From NCBI GenBank assembly GCA_963803265.1, contig CAWDLZ010000017.1:236514-300513 (forward strand): a DNA stretch of 64,000 bases, given 5' to 3'. Each line of letters starts with the position of its first letter. The first letter of the stretch is position 1. Source of the stretch: CAIKMD01 sp963803265 (GTDB lineage: Bacteria > Pseudomonadota > Alphaproteobacteria > ATCC43930 > CGMCC-115725). The notes below the pieces were generated by a model, which saw nothing but the letters and a program-made list of their open reading frames with translations, did no database searches and was not told the origin of the DNA. A program made the position numbers and the translations under genes. Below are positions 9,468 to 17,351 of this stretch, in pieces.

Positions 9468-9789
9468 CTTTGTCTTGAGCGACCTCACGAGCGCTTCCTG
9501 GAGCAAGAATATCGGCGGGCCGTTCGATCTCGCGGTCTCGGCAATCGCGATCCACAATCTGCGCGACCGGCCGACCATCTTCCGCTGCTACGGCGCGATC
9601 CGGAAGCTGCTCGCGCCCGAGGGCTGTTTCCTCGATTACGATTATTTCCAATACGCCGGCGGCGTCGATGTGCATGTCGCGGCGATGAGGAAAGCCGGCT
9701 TCGCGACCGTCGAATGCCTGTGGCAGGAAGGCGCGGCCTCGATCGTCCGGGCGCGCTGACCCCACCGCCGCCCCGCGCGGCGGAATTTC

Positions 9790-10108
9790 TTACTTGGAGA
9801 GCCGGGCGGTCTGGGCCGCGCCGAGGTTCGACGTCAGTTTCTCGATGGTGTTGAAACCGACATCGAATGTGTAGATGGCCATCTGGTACGCGGCCTCGTT
9901 GGTGGCCACCGCCGAACGCGCATCCGCCCTGGCTCGAAGCGTTGTTCACCATCGTGGTGATGCCCGCTTGCGTTGCCGCGATCGCCATCGACGCCGAGTT
10001 GTCCAAGAGCAAATAAAAGTCGATGTTCGGCGACGATGTGCTGGTGGCCGTGGCAGAGCCGGAAAGGCCCGATCCCGGCTCGAACCCCGCCGGGTGGCCA
10101 CCGTCGCG
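9790..10108 (-). pseudogene. Decayed TadG-like pilus protein (von Willebrand A-like) remnant
   Basis: Read on the minus strand, two frames carry matching pieces of a TadG-type protein. The first has SPNIDFYLLLDNSASMAI (a DxSxS metal-site-like motif) and AGITTMVNNASSQGGCAF. After a shift near 9911-9930 comes ATNEAAYQMAIYTFDVGF and NTIEKLTSNLGAAQ, ending at a stop at 9790. In complete relatives about 40 residues separate these blocks, so there is an internal deletion as well as the frameshift. An in-frame stop (near 10110) cuts off the upstream part. The remnant lies about 2.5 kb from the Tad TPR lipoprotein, next to the IS. The identification is from remembered family pattern, not from a search. 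Confidence 0.6.
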
Positions 10109-10284
10109 TTACGCCCTCTACCGCCCGCCGAGCTGGCGGTCCTGGGTGTCGCCGCGCTTTACAGACACGCGTCTGGGCGCGGCCGTCTTGGCCCAAACCG
10201 TCGGATTGCCGGCAATGGCATGGCGCTTGCTTCTAGGCGGTGGAACCGGTTTTCGACCGGACTCGTCTTGCATCGAGCGCGGCC

Positions 10285-10386
10285 ATGAGCAGCAAGTCCA
10301 GGGACGGCAGAATCCAAAGGTTGGGCTTCGCCATGATCGCGTGCTTCACCGTTTGTGTCGCCTTGATCGTCTGGCTGGCGGCCTGA
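10285..10386 (+). CDS. Possible 33-residue single-span membrane protein
   Basis: This short open frame begins MSSKSRDGRIQR (basic, polar) and ends in one hydrophobic helix (LGFAMIACFTVCVALIVW). The basic-in topology looks like a genuine small membrane protein. The ribosome binding site (GAGCG) is weak and codon evidence is thin at this length. It lies alone between the TadG remnant and the FNR-type site at 10580. It is a candidate only. Confidence 0.35.
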   Translation: MSSKSRDGRIQRLGFAMIACFTVCVALIVWLAA

Positions 10387-10579
10387 AGCCGTGATGCCGC
10401 GCCGCGTGCGGGAAGCGCCAAGTGAAATACTCGGCTCGGGCGCTGCGGATATTCGGCGAGTTGCACAATCTGTCTGACAATCCCATATCAACAATCGACT
10501 CGGTTGCGGTCGAAGTCGCGCGCATAGTTGCATGGCCGTCCTCGGACATGCATTCAGCGCCAGGCGATTTGCCGCTTAC

Positions 10580-10593
10580 TTGACCTAGATCAA
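10580..10593 (+). promoter_or_regulatory. FNR/FixK-type site TTGACCTAGATCAA
   Basis: This matches the FixK/FNR palindrome TTGA-N6-TCAA. It lies 87 bases before the lipoprotein start at 10681, and probably drives the lipoprotein-DsbA-CcdA-DsbB group. Confidence 0.75.
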
Positions 10594-10680
10594 AGATTTT
10601 CAAGGAAAGGGTGAATTATGTTATTGTTAAAAGCGGGGGGAGGCCATTCCGGCCGCCTCGGAAGCAAACGGAGTTTCGTC

Positions 10681-11088
10681 ATGGGTATTGATTCGATTGT
10701 TCGGGGTGGCTCCCTGGCCTTCGGGCTGGCCGCTGCGATCGCCCTCGCAGGCTGCGCCGGGGCACCGGGCGCTCAGCAGGGCGCTGCGGCGGGCACCACC
10801 GGCTGCTACAGCGGCGCGGAGGCTACGGCCGCGTCAAACGCTTGCGGCGAGGGCGGCGGCCCGTCGGGCCCGGTCGGTCCGTCGGCCATGGCGCCTCAGC
10901 CCAATGCGATCACAGGACCTGGCTGCTACAGCGGTCCAGAGGCTCAGGCCGCGTCAAACGCTTGCAACGGCGGCGGCCCGTCCGGTCCGATCGGTCCATC
11001 GTCCATGCAGCCTCAGGCCAATCCGGTCACGGCGCCTGGGTGCTATAGCGGTCCAGAGGCTGAGGCGGCGGCAAAAGCCTGCCAGTGA
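10681..11088 (+). CDS. Cysteine-rich repeat lipoprotein
   Basis: A 135-residue lipoprotein with a signal peptide and lipobox ALAGC (Cys about residue 24), followed by three near-identical units of about 42 residues. Each begins GCYSG-EA-A-SNAC and continues GGGPSGP-GPS-M-PQ-N; the third is cut after the AC. Each unit brings one CYS and one AC cysteine, giving six cysteines besides the lipid-bearing one. The ATG at 10681 has ACGGAG upstream. An alternative in-frame ATG at 10618 has a stronger AAGGAAAGGG but would put a polar 21-residue extension before the signal peptide. The neighbouring disulfide genes suggest the cysteines are oxidised in the periplasm. The function is unknown. Confidence 0.75.
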   Translation: MGIDSIVRGGSLAFGLAAAIALAGCAGAPGAQQGAAAGTTGCYSGAEATAASNACGEGGGPSGPVGPSAMAPQPNAITGPGCYSGPEAQAASNACNGGGPSGPIGPSSMQPQANPVTAPGCYSGPEAEAAAKACQ

Positions 11089-11231
11089 GATCGAGCCGAG
11101 ACGGCGTCTTTTCAGGATCGACCGGCAGCACCGCGTTGCCGGTCGAAACTTGGCGGTGACGCCCGGATCGCGCCCGACGTACGTGGTACCAGCATCATCA
11201 TAGAAACCATTGCCGAAAGGGAGGAATGACC

Positions 11232-11861
11232 ATGTTGAAAGCCCCGCGACGCGCTGTCCTTTATGCGGCGCTCGCCTGCGCCGCGACGCTCTTAAGCTTG
11301 GCCGCCACCGCCCGCGCCCAGACCAACGTGCCGGTCATGTCGGCCGATGACCGCGTTCTCGGCAAGGCGGATGCGCCGATAACGATCTTCGAGTATGCCT
11401 CGCTCACCTGCCCGCACTGCGCGGCCTTCGACGTGCAAACGCTGCCCACGGTCAAAACGGACTGGATCGACACCGGCAAGGCGAAACTCATATTCCGCGA
11501 CTATCCCTTGGATAAGCTGGCATTGAGCGCGGCGACGATCGTTCGTTGCGCCCCGGCGGATCGCTTTTACGGATTCATCGACGCGCTCTATCACGACCAG
11601 GCCGAGTGGGGCCTGATGGCGGATCCGAACCAGGCGCAGCCGATCATCGCCCGTCTCGGCGGGCTCAGCAAGGAACAGGCCGATACCTGCGCCGCCAACA
11701 CTTACATCACCAACTTCATCCTCGGCGAGCGCTTGTCGGCCAACGGGCAGTTCGGCGTGAACGCGACGCCCACCTTCTTCATCAACGGCCACAAAATCGT
11801 GGGCGAGCTGGCTTATCCCGATTTCGCGAAGGAGTTGGAGGCGGCTTTACCGAAGCCGTGA
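11232..11861 (+). CDS. DsbA-family thiol:disulfide oxidoreductase
   Basis: A 209-residue periplasmic thioredoxin-fold protein. The signal peptide ends around ATARAQ. The active site CPHC lies in FEYASLTCPHCAAFDVQTLP at about residue 60, and the cis-Pro loop is NATPTFFINGHKIVGEL near the C-terminus. The second ATG (11232) is preferred over 11226 because GGGAGG is then 7 bases away. The fold is of the DsbA/DsbG-like thioredoxin_4 type that can introduce or isomerise disulfides. It is followed by CcdA-like and DsbB-like genes, so oxidising and reducing partners are encoded together. Confidence 0.88.
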   Translation: MLKAPRRAVLYAALACAATLLSLAATARAQTNVPVMSADDRVLGKADAPITIFEYASLTCPHCAAFDVQTLPTVKTDWIDTGKAKLIFRDYPLDKLALSAATIVRCAPADRFYGFIDALYHDQAEWGLMADPNQAQPIIARLGGLSKEQADTCAANTYITNFILGERLSANGQFGVNATPTFFINGHKIVGELAYPDFAKELEAALPKP

Positions 11862-11974
11862 GGATCTCGGCACGCGATGGCTAGGGAGGCCGCGACGTAT
11901 CGGCGGTTTCGGCCCGATTATCGCAAGGCATGAACGGATCGAGGGCTCGTAGCATTCTGCTCCGGCGGCAAAGC

Positions 11975-13150
11975 ATGACCCTTTTGAAAGCCCTGTTGGT
12001 CTTGGCCTTTGCCGTCTTTGCCGCGGTTTGGGCGCCGGCCTCCGCCAGCGCCGAGGCGGTGCGTTACACGCCCCAAGCCTTCGCTGACGCACAAGCGGCC
12101 GACCGGCTGATCGTTCTTCACTTCAACGCATTCTGGTGCCCGACCTGCGGCGTTCAACGGCCGGCGCTGCAAGACGTCCTCGATCAAGTCGCGCAGACCC
12201 CGCAATTGCAGGGCCTGATCGTGTTCACCGTCAACTTCGATACTCAAACCGAGACGGTGAAACGCTTCAATGTGCAGGCGCAGTCGACGCTAATCATCTT
12301 CAAGGGCAAGACGGAAGTGGGTCGCCTGACCGGCGAAACCGATCCAAGCGTGATCAAGGCGCTGCTGATCAAGGCCCAGACCAGCACGCCTGAGCAACTT
12401 CAGGCGGCGCTAATCAAAGCCAGCGTGCTCAGCGTCGGAAGCTACTTCCTCGGCGCTGTCGCCGGCGTTTTGTCGATCCTTTCGCCCTGCGTTTTGCCGC
12501 TGATCCCCTTGGTGGTCGGCGACGCGGCGGCGGCGCATCGATTCGGCGTCCTGGCTCTCGCGAGCGGCGTCGCCGTTTCCTACGTCGCGATCGGCCTCTT
12601 CGTCGCCACCATCGGACTGAGCATCGGGCTCGATGTCCAAACCTTTCGCATCGCCGGCGCGGTGCTGATGGCTCTCGCTGGAATCCTGCTCTTGAGCGAG
12701 CCCTTGCAGGAACGGTTCGAGCTCGCCGGCGGCCGTCTCGCCACCGCGGCGAACGGGCTCATGACGCGGATGACGCCCGCTGGGCTCGGCGGACAGTTCC
12801 TGTTCGGCATTTTGCTCGGCGCCGTCTGGAGTCCTTGCGTCGGACCGACCCTTGCGGCGGCCGTCACCCTGGCGGCGCAGCGCGTCGCGCTCGGGCAGGT
12901 CGGCCTGGTGATGCTGGCGTTCGGGCTGGGAGCGGCGATTCCGCTCGGGATCATCGGCGCGCTGTCGCGGCAGGCGTTGGCTCGGTGGCGGGGTCGGCTG
13001 GGCGAGGTTGGCCGTGCCGGCAAGGCCATCTTTGCCGTTCTCATGATCGCCATTGGCGGATTGATCGTCACCGGATTCGACCGCGATGCGGAAACCTACC
13101 TGCTCCAGATCTCGCCGCAGTGGTTGACGAACATCTCGATCGGCGTATGA
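11975..13150 (+). CDS. Thioredoxin-CcdA fusion (DsbD-like) protein
   Basis: A signal peptide (MTLLKALLVLAFAVFAAVW, ending ASAEA) is followed by a periplasmic thioredoxin domain with FWCPTC at about residue 55. A CcdA/DsbD-type membrane domain follows from residue 165 with six or more spans, carrying LSILSPCVLPLIPLVVG and GAVWSPCVGPTLAAAV, the two cysteine-proline helices that pass electrons across the membrane. In classical DsbD the thioredoxin domain is C-terminal; here it is N-terminal. An upstream in-frame ATG at 11930 would add 15 residues (RSILLRRQS). The likely role is electron transfer from cytoplasmic thioredoxin to periplasmic thiols. Confidence 0.85.
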   Translation: MTLLKALLVLAFAVFAAVWAPASASAEAVRYTPQAFADAQAADRLIVLHFNAFWCPTCGVQRPALQDVLDQVAQTPQLQGLIVFTVNFDTQTETVKRFNVQAQSTLIIFKGKTEVGRLTGETDPSVIKALLIKAQTSTPEQLQAALIKASVLSVGSYFLGAVAGVLSILSPCVLPLIPLVVGDAAAAHRFGVLALASGVAVSYVAIGLFVATIGLSIGLDVQTFRIAGAVLMALAGILLLSEPLQERFELAGGRLATAANGLMTRMTPAGLGGQFLFGILLGAVWSPCVGPTLAAAVTLAAQRVALGQVGLVMLAFGLGAAIPLGIIGALSRQALARWRGRLGEVGRAGKAIFAVLMIAIGGLIVTGFDRDAETYLLQISPQWLTNISIGV

Positions 13151-13177
13151 TCGCCGGTCATAAAACGGACCAGGATC

Positions 13178-13798
13178 GTGAGCGATCGTAATTCGACGGG
13201 AGCCAAGGCGACGCTAGCGCCGGTGCATCGCCTCCATCACGCCCTTCCGCTCATCATGCTTGTCGGCAGCATTGGCGCGATCGGCGGCGCGTGGTTCTTT
13301 CAATATGCCGTCGGCCTCGAGCCCTGCGAGCTGTGCCTCCTCGAGCGCTGGCCCTATTACATCGGCATCCCGTTGCTGCTTTTAGCCGCGATGTGGCGGA
13401 GACGCCCGATCGTCGCGATTCCCGTCTTCACGATTGTCGCGTTGCTGTTCTTGGCGGGGACCGCGGTCGCGTTCTACCACGTCGGCGTCGAGCAACACTG
13501 GTTCGCTGGCCCGACGGCTTGCACCGCTCCGGCGACGGACGCCACCTCGATCGAGGCATTGAAGGCGCAACTCATGGCGCAACAGCCGGTGCGATGCGAT
13601 GTCGTCCAGTGGTCGCTTTTCGGGATTTCGCTCGCGGGATGGAACCTCGTCGCCTCGGTGGTCTTGGCAGCCTTGTCCGTTAGCGCTCTTTATCTCGAGT
13701 GGCGTGTCGGCTCGATACGGCGGTCGGAAGCGAGCTCGGCCAAGGACGATCGGACACCTCCGTTCGTCGGCAGCGAAATGCGGGGCCACGGACGCTGA
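13178..13798 (+). CDS. DsbB-family disulfide bond formation protein
   Basis: A 206-residue inner-membrane protein starting at GTG 13178 with AGGA just upstream. It has four predicted membrane segments. The first periplasmic loop carries CELCLLERW (the quinone-linked CxxC plus the conserved Arg-Trp), and the second loop carries separated cysteines (PTACTAP and VRCDVVQW). DsbB re-oxidises DsbA and passes electrons to quinone. It lies 27 bases after the CcdA-like gene and closes the thiol-redox group. Confidence 0.88.
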   Translation: MSDRNSTGAKATLAPVHRLHHALPLIMLVGSIGAIGGAWFFQYAVGLEPCELCLLERWPYYIGIPLLLLAAMWRRRPIVAIPVFTIVALLFLAGTAVAFYHVGVEQHWFAGPTACTAPATDATSIEALKAQLMAQQPVRCDVVQWSLFGISLAGWNLVASVVLAALSVSALYLEWRVGSIRRSEASSAKDDRTPPFVGSEMRGHGR

Positions 13799-13831
13799 CA
13801 GGCGGATCGCGATCTTGAGCGGCGGGACCGC

Positions 13832-14669
13832 CTAGCCAAGAAACAAGCCGCACAACGACGTGGCCAGCGGGACCACGATGCGGCCGGCCATGGCACCGAA
13901 GCCCAAGGGCTTCAATATCATCTTCATGGCCATTTCCTGGGGAAAATGGTCCCTGGCGATCTTCCTCACCTTGTCGCGATAGGAATCGTAGTCGCTGACA
14001 TGGAATTCGGCGCCCGGATTGCGCGCGAGATAGATATGCTTGAAGGCGATGAGCGCGTCCTCGGACTGCACCTCCGCGGCGCGCTTCAGCAGCGTCTTCA
14101 GAACGGAGAAGCGGCTCGGGCGCTCTCGCTCGCACGATCTCAGGAAGTAGCGATAAAAATGCTTGTAGTGTCTGACCTCGTCGGCGCGGATTTTTGCCGC
14201 AAGCTGCGTCAACACCGGCTCGCGATCGCTTTCCGCCAGCATCGTATAGAAGGAAGATGTCCCGGTCTCGATCACGCACCGCGCCACGAGCTCGAGCGCG
14301 TGGACTCGGCTCGAGGGCCTCCATCGAGCAAGTGTGCGAGTATTCCGGATAAAAGCTCCGGTACGAGGCGTCCCAGTCGAAGTCGGGCCAGGCCGCCTGA
14401 ACATAGCGCTTCAAGGCAACGCCGTGTTGCAGCTCCTCCGGCTCCCAGCGTTGCTTGAGCCATTCGATCGTGTCGCGGTCGTCGCTGAAGAACTCGACGA
14501 GGTTGCGCGTATAGAGATCGGAGGTGATCTCGATGAAAGAGGCGGAGGCCAGAAGGTAGAACAGCGGGGTGTCGTCCCTGATCCGCTCGCGCGCGATCGC
14601 ATGAAAGGGAATCTCCGCGACCGACCACGACGCCTCGCCTGGACGATGGAAATCTTCGTTCGTCACCAC
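13832..14669 (-). CDS. Ferritin-like di-iron protein, frameshifted
   Basis: The start is a GTG at 14669 (or 14666) after GAGGGGG. The N-terminal half contains EITSDLYTRNLVEFF and the first di-iron helix PEELQHGVAL (E-E-x-x-H). The frame breaks between about 14301 and 14325. The other frame then carries HALELVARCVIETGTSSFY and the second helix ADEVRHYKHFYRYFL (D-E-x-R-H), ending at 13832. Removing one C from GAGCCGAG gives a continuous protein of about 278 residues with an EALERVHALELV helix across the joint. The exact substrate is unknown. It diverges from Hsp20 around a shared FNR/FixK-type site. Confidence 0.7.
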
Positions 14670-14741
14670 AACCCCCCTCGCATTCCTCGAAAGCTCTTTC
14701 CGACTCACAGTATAAAACTAAGCCGCGAGATTTGGGAAACT

Positions 14742-14755
14742 TTGATCCACCTCAA
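14742..14755. promoter_or_regulatory. FNR/FixK-type site TTGATCCACCTCAA
   Basis: A TTGAT-N4-CTCAA palindrome between divergent genes, 63 bases before hsp20 and 72 bases before the di-iron gene start. It probably regulates one or both. Confidence 0.72.
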
Positions 14756-14818
14756 AGGGCAAATCACGAAACCGTGGCTCACTTGTCGCCGCTGAGCTAC
14801 ACGAGAAAGGAGTGCACG

Positions 14819-15322
14819 ATGGCGACTACCCCAGTGGAAGTGAAAAAGACCCCGCCGGCGCGAACCGCGGTGCCCGATGTCTGGCAAGCCTTCCGAAGCG
14901 ACATGGATCGACTCTTCGATCGCTTTACCGGCGGATTTGGCCTGCGCCCATTTCCGCGCCTGTCCGACTTCGAGCCCACGATATCTTTCGCGGCGCCGGC
15001 GGTGGATGTCGCCGAGACCGACAAGGATTTCACCATCACGGCCGAATTGCCGGGGATGGAGGAAAAGGACATCGAGGTCTCGGTGAGCGGCGGCGTTCTC
15101 GTCCTAAAGGGCGAGAAGCGGCAAGAGAAGGAAGAGAAGGACAAGAACTATTACCTCTCCGAGCGCTCCTATGGCGAATTCCAGCGCTCTTTTACCCTGC
15201 CTGACGGGATCGACCGCGACAAGATCAACGCGGAGTTCGGCAAGGGCGTGCTCAAAATCACTTTGCCGAAATCGGCGGAGGCCCAGAAGCAGCAGAAGAA
15301 GATCGAAGTGAAGGCGGCATGA
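14819..15322 (+). CDS. Hsp20/alpha-crystallin small heat-shock protein
   Basis: A 167-residue holdase chaperone. The N-terminal arm contains WQAFRSDMDRLFDRF. The alpha-crystallin domain spans about residues 58-150, with PAVDVAETDKDFTITAELPG, LVLKGEKRQEKEEKD, YGEFQRSFTLP and the closing AEFGKGVLKITLPK, then the C-terminal IEV motif. The ATG at 14819 follows GAAAGGAG at good spacing. The longer frame from 14732 would include the FNR-type promoter site and is rejected. Length and motifs are typical of the bacterial class found in low-oxygen and heat regulons. Confidence 0.93.
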   Translation: MATTPVEVKKTPPARTAVPDVWQAFRSDMDRLFDRFTGGFGLRPFPRLSDFEPTISFAAPAVDVAETDKDFTITAELPGMEEKDIEVSVSGGVLVLKGEKRQEKEEKDKNYYLSERSYGEFQRSFTLPDGIDRDKINAEFGKGVLKITLPKSAEAQKQQKKIEVKAA

Positions 15323-15453
15323 CGTAAATCCGCCTCGGCCCCCGGATGGCGGTCCCTGTCGCACGCCATCCGGGACGCTGGCGTTCTTGCGCCGCGCAGA
15401 ATCCGAATCCCGGCGAGGTTATCGAAGCTCGATCTCGCCGCTCAAGTAATCAA

Positions 15454-15798
15454 TCAATGTCCGGCGAGGCTGTTCAGATAGGCGACGATATCGTCGATCT
15501 GCTCTCGGGCGAGATCGAAATTGGGCATCGGGGGATGAGGCGCCACGAGAAAGGCGCGGGCATCGATCTGACCCGGCGCGCCACGCGCGGCAATGGCCGA
15601 AAACGGCGGCGCGACATCCTTCGCGCTGCCCTCGCTCCCGCTGCCCTCGCTGTCAACAAGGTGACAACTCGAGCACCAGACGCGCGCGAGCGCGTGCCCC
15701 CGCGCGGCATCTCCGGCAGCCCAAGCAAGGCCGGGCACCAGCGTAAGGGCCACCACCACCAATAGCGCCTTGCTGCGGCGACGAAGCGCCATTGTCAT
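15454..15798 (-). CDS. Small c-type cytochrome
   Basis: A 114-residue secreted mono-haem cytochrome c. The signal peptide is MTMALRRRSKALLVVVALT, ending about AWA. The haem motif CSSCH lies in VWCSSCHLVD, and the distal Met ligand is probably in PHPPMPNFDL, followed by the closing helix EQIDDIVAYLNSL. The start overlaps the BON protein stop as ATGA, so the two are co-translated from the site at 16509. It likely carries electrons in the periplasm; the partner is unknown. Confidence 0.87.
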   Translation of the reverse strand: MTMALRRRSKALLVVVALTLVPGLAWAAGDAARGHALARVWCSSCHLVDSEGSGSEGSAKDVAPPFSAIAARGAPGQIDARAFLVAPHPPMPNFDLAREQIDDIVAYLNSLAGH

Positions 15799-16451
15799 GA
15801 CCGCGCAATCACGATGCGATCTTCGACCGCCGTGACGCCCGGAACCGACCAGGCGGATCGCTCGGCGGCCTCGCGCTCGTTCCAGGTCTCCACCGTGCCG
15901 CCGAGCACGACTCTGCCCTCGTTCACCTCGACGGTGATCCGCCCTGCCTCGACATCGGCGTTGCGTTCCAAGGCCGCGGCGAGCTTTGCCTTGACGTCCG
16001 AGGCGCGCACCTTGGGCCGAACCGTGATCGTGTTGACGACGCCCTTCACGCCGCTGAGCTTGCGGATGTCGTACTCGGCTTCGGCGCGCTGGAACCCCCA
16101 GTCCACCGTTCCCGACAAGGTGACGATGCCGTGCTCGACCTTGACCGACACCTCCTTGAACGGCACGGCGACATCCCATTCGAGGATATTGACCGCGCGC
16201 TCCGCGATCTCGTCGTCGGCGCTCTTCTTGTCAACGGGAAGATGCACTTCGATTTCCTGCGCGATGCCGGTCACGCCTTTTACCCGGCGGGCGGCGCGCT
16301 CGGCCGCGAATTTCTCGGCGAAGGTCTCGACATGGCCGGCGAGCGTCACCACGCCGCCGCGAACGCTGACGCCGATATGTTCGGCTTTCACCGCCGGATC
16401 GAATTCAAGCTCGTCGATCACGCGCTGCTGCAGTTTCAGTTCCTCTGACAT
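15795..16451 (-). CDS. Triple BON-domain protein
   Basis: A 218-residue protein made of three BON domains (about residues 5-70, 78-145 and 150-216), each with the Gly-rich turn (VRGGVVTLAGHVET, VEHGIVTLSGTVDW, VNEGRVVLGGTVET). There is no signal peptide, so it may be cytoplasmic, unlike OsmY. The ATG at 16451 has GAGGAG upstream. The same frame stays open back into the universal stress gene only because that gene has a frameshift. BON proteins of this type occur in osmotic and low-oxygen stress sets. The next gene overlaps it by 4 bases. Confidence 0.85.
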   Translation of the reverse strand: MSEELKLQQRVIDELEFDPAVKAEHIGVSVRGGVVTLAGHVETFAEKFAAERAARRVKGVTGIAQEIEVHLPVDKKSADDEIAERAVNILEWDVAVPFKEVSVKVEHGIVTLSGTVDWGFQRAEAEYDIRKLSGVKGVVNTITVRPKVRASDVKAKLAAALERNADVEAGRITVEVNEGRVVLGGTVETWNEREAAERSAWSVPGVTAVEDRIVIARS

Positions 16452-16508
16452 GCCCTGCTCCTCGAAAGCATTTAATAAATAATCTCGCCTATTCGAGGCG
16501 CTCGCGGC

Positions 16509-16522
16509 TTGATCCACATCAA
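16509..16522 (-). promoter_or_regulatory. FNR/FixK-type site TTGATCCACATCAA
   Basis: A near-perfect FNR palindrome 57 bases upstream of the BON gene start, in the short gap after the universal stress gene stop. It probably drives the BON-cytochrome c pair. Confidence 0.78.
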
Positions 16523-16525
16523 AAT

Positions 16526-17351
16526 TCACCGCAGAAAGAGGATATTCGCCCGCGTCCGGGCGGTCAGATCCTGGAGCGCCGCGGCGTCGTTGACGGAAGG
16601 ATCGGCGTCCACCACCAGCACGCTGCCCTCGCCGGCCAAATGCCCGAGGGAGAGGCTGTCGAGAAGAAATCCGCTCGACGCGGCAGCGCGAGGCGAGCTC
16701 GTCGGAAATCGCGCGAACCCGCTCGAGCGCCGCCGCGGCCTCGACGCTTTCCTCCGCCAACAGCACGGTCAAAGGCCGATTGCCGGTCAGCGCCAAGCCG
16801 GCGGCCGCGGCGATCACGCGCTCGAGCGACGGCCCGGGGTTGTTCACGAAAGCCAATACTCCGTCCTTGGCTTCGCCCGAGCCGCGGACCAACAGGATCG
16901 GCCGTTGCGAATGAAACGCTTGCGCGAACCAGCGCAAGTCGAGACGGAAGACGCCGGCGAAAGGACGCGTCGCCGCCTCGATCACGAGCAGATCCCGATC
17001 GCCGACCGGCAGCGTCGCGAGATCCAGTTGTCCGCGCATGACGTCGAACGACCAGCCGACGTCATGCGCCCGCGCGGCGGCCTCGATCGCGGCGCGAGCC
17101 CGATCGGCTTGTGCCGCGAAATGGTGGAGAAGAGCGCTCTCGACGAATTCGTCCAGGACGTCGCCGCCGGCGCCGACATGCCGCGCGAAAGGCAAGGCCG
17201 CCCAATGCAGCAGCGCCTCGTCCTGCACGAAAATGCCGTGCAAGGCCGCGTTGAACGCCGCCGCGAGCGCCGCCGCCGCGTCGAAGCTGGTGAGGTTCTC
17301 GCCGACCGCGTCGCAGGCGATGACGACGCGCGCGATCGTCAGCTCATTCAT
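16526..17351 (-). CDS. Universal stress protein-like, frameshifted
   Basis: The start MNELTIARVVIACDAVGE is at 17351. The N-terminal part has one Usp-like domain (VIEAATRPFAG, then RPILLVRGSG) and the beginning of a second (GVLAFVNNPGPSLERVIAAA). Near 16665-16695 the frame shifts; the second frame carries SGFLLDSLSLGHLAGEGS and ends with TRANILFLR at 16526. Dropping one C from CTGCCGCG restores about 275 residues. The usual ATP-binding G-x2-G-x9-G motif is not evident, so this is a divergent family member. It overlaps the end of the Lon-family gene and is probably co-transcribed with it. Confidence 0.65.

Larger units (their letters stand above)
7530..9759 (+). pseudogene. SAM-dependent methyltransferase gene interrupted by an IS1380-family element
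   Basis: The 5' part (7530-7837) encodes an N-terminal region with the SAM-binding motif ALDVGAGYGVVTEEVL and continues to YGDRL. The 3' part (9464-9759) continues SFVLSDLTSASWSKN through FDLAVSAIAIHNLRD (motif post-I/IV region) to a stop at 9759. Deleting 7838-9463 plus one copy of the TTAG duplication joins them in one frame, giving a class I methyltransferase of about 200 residues with no other damage. The substrate is unknown. The perfect frame restoration shows that the insertion is recent and was the inactivating event. Confidence 0.88.
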
